Source: CAYRZL01 sp964428795 (GTDB taxonomy: Bacteria; Bacillota; Clostridia; Lachnospirales; Lachnospiraceae). From it: a stretch of 13,899 nucleotides of DNA. Within the stretch, counting starts at the first letter, position 1. Each line of letters begins with the position of its first letter. This document shows, in pieces, positions 7,524-13,899 of the stretch. The stretch covers positions 1 to 13,899 of the forward strand of contig CAYRZL010000069.1 of the NCBI GenBank assembly GCA_964428795.1, written 5' to 3'. The position numbers and the translations under genes are program-made. The notes under the pieces are model-generated. The model was given only the letters and a program-made list of their open reading frames with translations. It was not told the DNA's origin and searched no databases.

Positions 7524-8426
7524 TTAAAAATATCCCTCCTTTTTTCGTTTTTCCATGCTGGCGCTTCCACCGTCACTGTCGATGACCCGGCTGGTTCTCT
7601 CGGAGGTTACGGCGCTTAAGGTCTCATCAATAATAGCATCGAGAGTATCCGCCTGGCTTTCCACGCCTCCGGTGAGGGGATAGCAGCCCAGTGTCCGGAA
7701 ACGGATTTTTCCGTGTTCGACGATTTCGCCGTCTTTGAGCTTCATCCGGTCGTCATCCAGCATAATGATATTCCCGTTCCTGCGCACAAAAGGTCTTTCT
7801 TTTGCAAAATATAAAGGAACAATGTCGATATTTTCACGTTTTATGTATTGCCAGATATCAGCCTCTGTCCAGTTGGAAACAGGAAAGACCCGAATCTCCT
7901 CACCGGGATGGATCCTTGTATTATACAGCTTCCACATTTCCGGGCGCTGATTCTTCGGATCCCAGGCATGACTGGAATTTCGGAAAGAAAATATCCTTTC
8001 TTTGGCCCGGGACTTTTCCTCGTCACGCCGTCCGCCTCCAAAGGCTGCGGTAAAGCCATACTTGTCAAGCGCCTGCTTTAACGCCTGAGTCTTCATGATA
8101 TCCGTATATGCAGCGCCGTGGTCGAAAGGATTGATGCCCTGTGCAACGCCGTCTTCATTGATGTATTCGAGCATTTCTATGCCATATTTTCTGGCTGTCT
8201 TATCGCGAAACGCGATCATTTCATGGAATTTCCAGGTAGTGTTTACATGGAGAAACGGAAACGGAGGCTTTTCCGGATAAAAGGCTTTCAGAGCCAGATG
8301 GAGCATGACAGAAGAATCCTTACCGATGGAATAGAGCATAACGGGCTTTTCACATTCGGCGGCGACCTCACGTATGATATAGATGGCTTCGGCCTCCAGC
8401 TTGTCCAGATGAGTCATATGGTCCAT
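7524..8426 (-). CDS. cysD: Sulfate adenylyltransferase small subunit (CysD, NodP-like)
   Basis: The 300-residue catalytic subunit of heterodimeric ATP sulfurylase, which forms APS from sulfate and ATP in the cytoplasm. The PP-loop ATP-binding motif is SIGKDSS (33-39). Further family blocks are FGGGRRDEEKSRAKERIF (129-146), RVFPVSNWTEADIW (179-192) and, near the C-terminus, the RTLGCYPLTGG segment. Length matches the family (about 300). AAGGAG lies 7 bases before the ATG. It is the first gene of the sulfonation block, lies downstream of a stem-loop and a TATAAT element, and is one base from cysNC, which encodes its partner. I see no PAPS reductase or sulfite reductase gene nearby, so the product most likely supplies a sulfotransferase rather than cysteine synthesis. 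Identity is near certain; exclusive use in sulfonation is inference. Confidence 0.96.
   Translation of the reverse strand: MDHMTHLDKLEAEAIYIIREVAAECEKPVMLYSIGKDSSVMLHLALKAFYPEKPPFPFLHVNTTWKFHEMIAFRDKTARKYGIEMLEYINEDGVAQGINPFDHGAAYTDIMKTQALKQALDKYGFTAAFGGGRRDEEKSRAKERIFSFRNSSHAWDPKNQRPEMWKLYNTRIHPGEEIRVFPVSNWTEADIWQYIKRENIDIVPLYFAKERPFVRRNGNIIMLDDDRMKLKDGEIVEHGKIRFRTLGCYPLTGGVESQADTLDAIIDETLSAVTSERTSRVIDSDGGSASMEKRKKEGYF
7534..7540 (-). promoter_or_regulatory. Ribosome binding site that fixes the cysNC start
   Basis: AGGAGGG on the minus strand lies 11 bases before the ATG at 7522, inside the last codons of cysD. It argues against the longer frame that would begin at 7576 and overlap cysD by 53 bases. 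Confidence 0.75.
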
Positions 8427-8457
8427 AGAAACACTCCTTGTGCAGATTTTTTCAGCT

Positions 8458-8487
8458 ATTATATAGATGGATTGTGATAGAAGTATG
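8458..8487 (-). promoter_or_regulatory. Candidate promoter for the sulfonation block
   Basis: A perfect TATAAT (8463-8458, minus strand) lies about 32 bases before the cysD ATG. At 16-18 bases upstream there is no good -35 (ATACTT or nearby), and no TG extension. If real, this promoter may need an activator. The surrounding 8464-8535 stretch is very A/T rich. Together with the stem-loop at 8536-8561 it suggests cysD starts a new transcription unit. Confidence 0.45.
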
Positions 8488-8535
8488 ATAAGATTACAGA
8501 AAAATGAAATGAATTACAAAAATATGAACAAAGAT

Positions 8536-8561
8536 GGGGATAATGCAAAAGCATTACCCCC
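8536..8561 (-). terminator. Stem-loop terminator or attenuator between polymer block and cysD
   Basis: GGGG (8536-8539), one bulged A, then TAATGC pairs with GCATTACCCC (8551-8560) around an AAAA loop. This is a stable stem of 10 bp. Read on the minus strand it lies about 62 bases after the stop of the large glycerophosphotransferase gene and is followed by a loosely U-rich stretch (8535-8517) rather than a clean U-run. It may be a weak terminator that allows partial read-through into cysD. The stretch from 8562 to 8622 holds nothing I can name. Confidence 0.6.
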
Positions 8562-8622
8562 GAAGATAGCCTGTAAAAATAAAAGCATATATCAAGCTAT
8601 AATTTACTGTTTTGAAGCTGTC

Positions 8623-11247
8623 TCAGTCATTGTGACGGTTCATGGTGTGCTCCAGCATGATCGGATAGATTCGTTCGCAATTGTGATTATCTGAAAAAGC
8701 AAAGAAGTCATCCGCCCGTTTGCGGTACATTTCCGGCATAACACAGTCATTTTTCATATATTCACAAAGCACATCGATCAGCTCTTCATTCGTATGGCAG
8801 ATCTCACCGAACCCCATAGTCGTGTAGTGAAAAGTGCCCTCCTCGTAGTGCTGCGGAATATCTTCGTGGTGCAGATATATGACCGGCTTACGCATATAAG
8901 CGAAATCAAACTGTACCCCGGAGAAGTCCGTTACCATCAGAGCGCCCTCACAGAAGATTTTTTCGTAGCTCATATCCCCGATGGAAGGAATAATCTCGAC
9001 AAACTCATTTTTCGTGAAATCATCATGCTGGGGACTGACGATAGGGTGCAGGACATACTGAATACGGTAGCCATATTTTTGAGCAGCGGTAAGCAGCCGG
9101 GGATCGTTGATCAGGCTGTTGTATACCTTATAATAATTTGTTTCCTTAAAATTCGGATTGAAATCCCGAGCCACTCCTTCGTTCTTGCTGACGGGAAGTG
9201 CTGACTGCATCCGCCAGGTAGGAGAAATCACGATAATTTTCTGAGCATGGTTTTTCAACCCATCATACCGCGGAACACCGGTAAGCTTCAGTGCATCATA
9301 CCCGATGTAGTCATATACCGGTTTTGAAAGGTTTTCAATTTCGTATTTTGACGCACAAAAATAAAGCCGTGTATTGTCTCTGAGCCTCTGCTGGGCAATG
9401 GCGATTTTCTGTACGGACATTCCGTGCTGTACGCAGGCAACGTCAAAATGAACATCGCCGCGGATAGGAAGGGAACGCTCAAAGCTGTAGTCATTAAACG
9501 CAAACACTGTTGAATTGGAAGCTATCACCATATCCGCATTCAGAAAAATCAAGCGGTGCTTCAGGCTGCCGCGGATGAGCGGCCGGTACCCTTCTTTTTT
9601 CATACGGGCATAATCGGCAGAGTCTTTATCCAGCAGATAATATTTCTTAATGCCATCCTTTTGCTTTTCGGCATAGCGGTACATATACTCTGAAGAATCC
9701 CCGCCTTTGTATATTTTGTCAATGAACAGCCAGATCTTCTGACGGGAATAATACGGGCGGAGCAGGAAGTTCAAAATCTTCACAGGGAGCAGGTCTCTGT
9801 AAAATCCGTCTTTCTTTTTCCACATCTGCAGCCAAAGTGCGACTTCCTTTTTTAACACCATCAGCTTATTGGCTCTGACGACATGGATGCCCTTTTTATT
9901 CCAGAAGGCAAGGTAATCGCTGAAACGCCAGTATTCATAACCAAAATCTTTGGCAAAACGGCTGCCATGGGCAGGGAAGGCGTATTCCAGTACGAAGAAC
10001 TTGCCCTGTGTGCATAAAACGAACTGTAAAAGGCGGTCATGTTCTGAGGGCGGTACTGGAATCGACACATGGAATGTCTTTCTGCGGGAAGCAGTGACTC
10101 CGAAATATTTTGTCATAGAATACCGCTGATTGTAATTCAATGGATAAATCTCCTTATCGAATCTTGCATAAACCTGCGCCTCCATATCAGAAAAATAATC
10201 GTTGTATGCGCCGTCAATTTCCAGATGTCCTTTAGAGTAGTCCAGTTGGTACAGGTCTACCATGATTCGTTCCAGGCCGCCAAAATAAAAGCCGTCACAG
10301 GTAAGACAGATCTCGCCCTTCTTTACGGTCACATTCGGACGGTAAGAGAAATCATTCTTTTTCAGACGGAGCAAAAACAGCTTTCTGTGCGAAGAAGATA
10401 CCGCAGGCTGTGCGGAAACGTCAGAAGCCATGATCAGCTCCGTATCAACGTATTGCAGTATTTGGGAAAAAAGTTCCATATAAGCAGGAACCTTCTCTGG
10501 AGACAGAACGTGTTTATTTTTATTGTTGATATTAGCCGAGACCCTGATGTTGAGCATATAGAGAGCCATAGCCTGAATGAGACGGCTGACCGGCGAAGCT
10601 GAGCTTTCTTTCTCCAGAAGGGGGAGCAGGAATTGTTCCAATGGCGTATAATACCATTCCCGCATCTGGCAGCGCATATCAAGTTCAGGGTTGTATTCTC
10701 TGGCAGTTTTGTATTTCAGGAGACAGGTACCTGCATACTGCAGCCTGGGCGTATTTTTCAGAAGATACAGGATTATCTGCTTTTCCGGTTCTGTTTGCAA
10801 GCTGATGCAGGCATATGCTTCCTTCAGCGCATCAGTGGGGATCATAAGGCCGTGCAGCTCCAACGGAAAAATGCGCGGGGAAGCAGATACGTCAATACTG
10901 CAGTCTATTGATTCTTCCAAAGCAAAATATTCCGGGGATTCCTTCTGCTTTTTTTGCCAGGTGAAAGCGGGCATTGCGAAAGCAATTCCGGGTTCGGAAG
11001 CCTTGTTTATCATACACTCTAAAAAGGAGTGATCAAATTGGTCGCCTTCATCCAGCATCACAATAAAATGTCCCTCTGCCTGTTTGATGGTTTCCAGTGA
11101 TCTCCTGCGGGGATAAAAAACATCATCTTCCCATACAGGGATCAACTGTATCCTGTCTGCTGATACTGTCTGGGACGGAAAGTCCTGCGGGCAGTCTGTT
11201 TTCAGACCGTGCCGTGCGTAAATAATTGTTATATCATATTGATTCAT
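8623..11247 (-). CDS. Multidomain protein: GT2-like region plus CDP-glycerol glycerophosphotransferase (TagF-type)
   Basis: An 874-residue protein. Residues 1 to about 220 resemble a shortened GT2 glycosyltransferase fold: a first strand (ITIIYA, 6-11), LIPV (35-38), and FIVMLDEGDQF (61-71) where the metal-binding acidic motif would be. The usual nucleotide-binding DDGS block is missing. A middle part (about 300-425) looks rich in beta strands. From about 500 the TagB/TagF fold is clear: VQHGM (606-610), GVPRYDGL (657-664), ISPTWR (674-679), VLHP (732-735) and TDFSG (773-777). H608 and H734 are the expected key histidines. It would transfer glycerol phosphate from CDP-glycerol to a growing polymer on the cytoplasmic face. 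It starts 19 bases after tagD; the ribosome binding site (GAAAGG) overlaps the tagD stop with a long spacer. The activity of the GT2-like part is doubtful. Confidence 0.88.
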   Translation of the reverse strand: MNQYDITIIYARHGLKTDCPQDFPSQTVSADRIQLIPVWEDDVFYPRRRSLETIKQAEGHFIVMLDEGDQFDHSFLECMINKASEPGIAFAMPAFTWQKKQKESPEYFALEESIDCSIDVSASPRIFPLELHGLMIPTDALKEAYACISLQTEPEKQIILYLLKNTPRLQYAGTCLLKYKTAREYNPELDMRCQMREWYYTPLEQFLLPLLEKESSASPVSRLIQAMALYMLNIRVSANINNKNKHVLSPEKVPAYMELFSQILQYVDTELIMASDVSAQPAVSSSHRKLFLLRLKKNDFSYRPNVTVKKGEICLTCDGFYFGGLERIMVDLYQLDYSKGHLEIDGAYNDYFSDMEAQVYARFDKEIYPLNYNQRYSMTKYFGVTASRRKTFHVSIPVPPSEHDRLLQFVLCTQGKFFVLEYAFPAHGSRFAKDFGYEYWRFSDYLAFWNKKGIHVVRANKLMVLKKEVALWLQMWKKKDGFYRDLLPVKILNFLLRPYYSRQKIWLFIDKIYKGGDSSEYMYRYAEKQKDGIKKYYLLDKDSADYARMKKEGYRPLIRGSLKHRLIFLNADMVIASNSTVFAFNDYSFERSLPIRGDVHFDVACVQHGMSVQKIAIAQQRLRDNTRLYFCASKYEIENLSKPVYDYIGYDALKLTGVPRYDGLKNHAQKIIVISPTWRMQSALPVSKNEGVARDFNPNFKETNYYKVYNSLINDPRLLTAAQKYGYRIQYVLHPIVSPQHDDFTKNEFVEIIPSIGDMSYEKIFCEGALMVTDFSGVQFDFAYMRKPVIYLHHEDIPQHYEEGTFHYTTMGFGEICHTNEELIDVLCEYMKNDCVMPEMYRKRADDFFAFSDNHNCERIYPIMLEHTMNRHND

Positions 11248-11266
11248 AATTTAAATGGAGCCTTTC

Positions 11267-11689
11267 TTAAGGTATCTCATGCCCCTCGGTGGGCTTTTGG
11301 CTGTTTCCGAGGTTCGTTTTGATCTGGGTAGTAGAAATATCCGGTGTTCTTGGAAGATATACTACTTCACAGTATTCCTTGAGAAAATCAAATTTGCCTT
11401 TCCAGTCATCACCGATTACGAAGGTATCTACCCGAAACTCCTTTACGTCGGAGATTTTCTGTTCCCAGGATTCTTCCGGAATGACAAGATCCACGTAACG
11501 GATCGCTTCCAGAAGTTGTTTTCTTTTTTCGTAGCTGAAATAGCATTTTTTCTGTTTGCTGTTCCAGTTGAATTCATCGGTAGACAATGCGACGATCAGG
11601 TAATCTCCCATTTCCTTTGCGCGTCGGAGCAGATTGATATGTCCATAGTGTAGCAGGTCAAAGGTACCGTAGGTAATTATTTTTTTCAT
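11267..11689 (-). CDS. tagD: Glycerol-3-phosphate cytidylyltransferase
   Basis: A 140-residue enzyme that makes CDP-glycerol from glycerol-3-phosphate and CTP, the donor for both glycerophosphotransferases beside it. Signature motifs are complete: the nucleotidyltransferase HYGH (14-17) after TYGTFDLLHYG, GDDWKGKFD (93-101), and RTPDISTT (114-121), equivalent to the RTxGISTT motif of Bacillus TagD. Length is close to the usual 125-135 residues, with about ten extra polar residues at the C-terminus. It lies 30 bases after the upstream glycerophosphotransferase and 19 before the next, clearly in one operon. The symbol rests on these motifs; tarD-type paralogues share them, and without the rest of a tag or tar cluster here the name means enzyme activity, not a canonical wall teichoic acid pathway. 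Confidence 0.94.
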   Translation of the reverse strand: MKKIITYGTFDLLHYGHINLLRRAKEMGDYLIVALSTDEFNWNSKQKKCYFSYEKRKQLLEAIRYVDLVIPEESWEQKISDVKEFRVDTFVIGDDWKGKFDFLKEYCEVVYLPRTPDISTTQIKTNLGNSQKPTEGHEIP

Positions 11690-11719
11690 TTTTGCATCTT
11701 ATCCTTTTTTATAACAGAT

Positions 11720-13693
11720 TTACAGTTTTTTAGACAGGTCAAGTAGTTTTAGATGTTCTTTTACACACTCTGGCAAGATATCAGAGGCCGCCGCCATAGC
11801 AGATTTTGAACTTACAAATATACGACTGCTATAAATCGATGTATAGCAAACGGCATCCCTCAAAAAACGATCTCCGGACTTAATTTTCTCAAGAATACGG
11901 TCTTGCAGAAAAAGTAGTTTTGGCGCCTTTAATGTTGCCAGTGCAAGCAGTTTTTCAGGATTATCCGCATCATAAATGATTATTATATCAAAATGAGCGT
12001 TTCCATACATTCGAATTCCAGCGGCTGCATAGTCATATCTTAAATATTCCATTGCCTGCTCAAAAGGAAGCTTGTCTTCCAGGTACAATGTCAAAATGAC
12101 CTTACCCATCGCGCTTAGATGTCTGGTTGATTCTGTTCCAATGACGGGAATTTTATGCATCAGTGGATAAGCACCGCTCTTTTCGGCATTGACAGTTTCA
12201 CGATCACAGCTCAGATAGATTTCGTATTTGGAAGTGTCACAGAAACGGACAAACTGGGAAAGCAACCAGGTGGGTTCTTCCGGCTCAAAGGCTTCAGAAT
12301 AAATCAGAAGTCGGTGTCTGTCATTTGTTGAAAGGGATTCTAAATGCAGCCCATTCTTTGTATCCAGAAACAGTTGACAAAGCTTCCGGGCATTTTCGGA
12401 AGAATCGTAAGGGCAATATGTTTGCAGGACATCTTCATCATCATACGTTTTGCCCCGGTTCAATGCAGCAATCAATTCTTCCCTTGTTTGTACCTTGTCA
12501 AAGGGAAGTTCCATCAAATCCATATACATACCGCGTTTTGCCTTATATTCCTGATAATCTTCTACATATAGGATAATTTGTCTTTTTAATGCCAGATAAT
12601 CAAAAAAAACACTGGAATAGTCTGTAATTAATGCCGTACTGGCGGCAAGCAGCCGGTAAGAATCCAGATCGGGTGGGAAGGTACGTATCTGTTTGTAATG
12701 ACTGAAATCAAGGGAAGAATTAACTTTGTGATGCAGATTTACGTACAAAAGCTGGTTTGTCTGCAGGTTTTCATCCAGATAATCCAACAACTCTTTGATT
12801 TGCGCGACAGACACGCTGTCTTCAAGATAATCCCGGTAGGTTGGCATATATGCGTAAATGATCTCGCCGTTTGGAGCAAGCTGCTGACGGACAGAGGAAA
12901 GATCCTCCTGCGCAGCGGCAAGCATACCTCCGGTTCGGGGATAACCTAACATCAAAGCTTGACCGGACATCAACGGTTCTACTTTATAAGAAGCCAACAG
13001 CTTTTCCCGGGTGTAATTATTAGGATATAACAGATAATCTGCGTTGATAAAATTTATCTGAGTTACGCCATTGGAGTGCTTATTTTTTTGATTTTTTTCT
13101 AATCCAAGTTTTTTCAGTGGAGTTCCATGCCACGTATTGATATAGATTTGACCAGGCTTTTTCATCCAAGACTCCGGGAGATTAGATTCAGCCAGGCAGT
13201 ATCTGGCGGATTCCAATAATTTGGAATACTGTCGGTCGTTAAGTACGGTTTCTGTTCTGTCCCAGCGATTGTTTTTAATATATTCCTTGACGATATCATC
13301 TGTATGAGGCAGTGTTCTTATATAAATCTGATACCCTTCAAAGGCATCATTATAATTCAGTTCATTCAGAATATACTGAAGATTGCCGCGGACACTTCTC
13401 CCGAGGCCAACCAGTAATATTGTTTTATTCTGAATCTCTTCATCAAAAAAACAGTCGCAAATCGTGCGACCGGGAACTGTTTTTCCGCTGAGGGAAATAA
13501 TCTCCTGAAATGTGTCCAGAATAGCAGACCGATTTTTGAAATCAACCGAAGGATTATTACAAGGGGGTATCTGCGCACTTGCCATAAAAAAATCTTCCAG
13601 AGGATTCAGACGGTACAGCGTATGTTTTGCTTTAAAATATAGTTTTCTGATAAACTGTCTGATTACAGATGGCACACGATTATCCGAGTTCAT
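11720..13693 (-). CDS. CDP-glycerol glycerophosphotransferase with partial C-terminal extension
   Basis: A 657-residue TagB/TagF-family protein, acting at the inner face of the membrane on CDP-glycerol. Family landmarks are TWHGTPLKKLG (187-197, H189), GYPRTG (250-255), YMPTYRD (282-288), NLHHK (319-323) and TDYSSVFFDYL (357-367). This transferase ends near residue 445. Residues 458-657 are an extra part starting HRLLIYSEAFEPEEPTWLLSQF. It looks like the first Rossmann half of a GT4-like domain that in related proteins begins LLIY and continues for another 150-200 residues. Here it stops after LDLSKKL, so the nucleotide-sugar-binding half is absent. The start is supported by AAAGGAA about 7 bases before the ATG and by a promoter about 65 bases further up. 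Base composition is A/T richer than the sulfonation genes. Transfer of glycerol phosphate is well supported; whether it primes or elongates is unknown. Confidence 0.9.
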   Translation of the reverse strand: MNSDNRVPSVIRQFIRKLYFKAKHTLYRLNPLEDFFMASAQIPPCNNPSVDFKNRSAILDTFQEIISLSGKTVPGRTICDCFFDEEIQNKTILLVGLGRSVRGNLQYILNELNYNDAFEGYQIYIRTLPHTDDIVKEYIKNNRWDRTETVLNDRQYSKLLESARYCLAESNLPESWMKKPGQIYINTWHGTPLKKLGLEKNQKNKHSNGVTQINFINADYLLYPNNYTREKLLASYKVEPLMSGQALMLGYPRTGGMLAAAQEDLSSVRQQLAPNGEIIYAYMPTYRDYLEDSVSVAQIKELLDYLDENLQTNQLLYVNLHHKVNSSLDFSHYKQIRTFPPDLDSYRLLAASTALITDYSSVFFDYLALKRQIILYVEDYQEYKAKRGMYMDLMELPFDKVQTREELIAALNRGKTYDDEDVLQTYCPYDSSENARKLCQLFLDTKNGLHLESLSTNDRHRLLIYSEAFEPEEPTWLLSQFVRFCDTSKYEIYLSCDRETVNAEKSGAYPLMHKIPVIGTESTRHLSAMGKVILTLYLEDKLPFEQAMEYLRYDYAAAGIRMYGNAHFDIIIIYDADNPEKLLALATLKAPKLLFLQDRILEKIKSGDRFLRDAVCYTSIYSSRIFVSSKSAMAAASDILPECVKEHLKLLDLSKKL

Positions 13694-13764
13694 ATTTTTG
13701 TTCCTTTCAAAGGCATTTAAGCTATATACAATGTTTTACTTCCTGCTATTAAATGTTCAAGATT

Positions 13765-13793
13765 ATTTTACAGGAAAGTATGGGAACCGTCAA
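13765..13793 (-). promoter_or_regulatory. Promoter of the glycerophosphate-polymer operon
   Basis: On the minus strand TTGACG (13793-13788) is followed, after exactly 17 bases, by TAAAAT (13770-13765). Each element matches five of six consensus bases. It would give a leader of roughly 60-65 bases before the ATG at 13693. The -35 lies in one arm of an inverted repeat, CCGTCAA (13787-13793) and TTGACGG (13812-13818). The remaining bases to 13899 are A/T rich and show no coding frame I can support. Confidence 0.65.
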
Positions 13794-13899
13794 TGTAAAG
13801 AAAAAGAATTTTTGACGGAGCTATGCAGATTCCAGAATTTTCTCCAAAAACCGCAAATTTACGACAGGTTGTTTTTGACAACAAAATACAGGTATGGTA

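Noticed and set aside
7523..7576. Longer start for cysNC at 7576
   Set aside because: It would overlap cysD by 53 bases and add residues not typical of the family, while 7522 has a good AGGAGGG and matches the family N-terminus.
10069..10602. 177-codon open frame on the plus strand
   Set aside because: Antisense to the large glycerophosphotransferase gene, no motif and no convincing ribosome binding site.
13869..13885. Short hairpin GTTGT-ACAAC near the right edge
   Set aside because: Only 5 bp and A/T rich, with no U-run in either direction; expected by chance.

Overview
The window looks like an envelope-polysaccharide region of a low-to-mid GC Gram-positive bacterium, most likely a gut clostridium (Lachnospiraceae-like). 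The grounds are the poly(glycerol phosphate) enzymes, strong AGGAGG-type ribosome binding sites, short spacers between genes and A/T-rich sigma-A-like promoters. The taxonomic call is an inference from gene content and base use. All nine real genes lie on the minus strand, so they are read from high to low coordinates. I see no rRNA, tRNA, CRISPR array, transposase or integrase.

In order of transcription there are three blocks. Block 1 (13693 to 8623) holds a CDP-glycerol glycerophosphotransferase with an odd C-terminal extension, a TagD-type glycerol-3-phosphate cytidylyltransferase, and a large protein with a degenerate GT2-like region, a middle region and a TagF-type glycerophosphotransferase. 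A good promoter precedes it (TTGACG-N17-TAAAAT) and a stem-loop follows it. Block 2 (8426 to 3101) is a sulfonation cassette: cysD and a cysN-cysC fusion, which together make PAPS, then a PAPS-dependent sulfotransferase, then a two-domain CHR-family anion transporter whose start codon is one base after the sulfotransferase stop. Block 3 (2850 to 115) pairs a membrane-anchored SGNH (DltD/AlgX-like) acyltransferase with an MBOAT O-acyltransferase that ends in FIYFQF, a C-terminal acyl-shuttle hexapeptide. A stem-loop at the extreme left edge is probably the terminator.

Read together, the locus appears to make a glycerol-phosphate-containing surface polymer and decorate it with sulfate (from PAPS) and with an O-acyl group, probably acetyl. 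No sulfate-reduction gene (PAPS reductase, sulfite reductase) is present here, so the cysD/cysNC pair looks dedicated to sulfonation. The arrangement parallels rhizobial nodP-nodQ-nodH. A sulfonated, O-acylated glycerophosphate polymer in a Gram-positive bacterium, fed by a translationally coupled CHR transporter acting as sulfate importer, is the main candidate for an undescribed system. The acceptor and the transporter substrate are inference.
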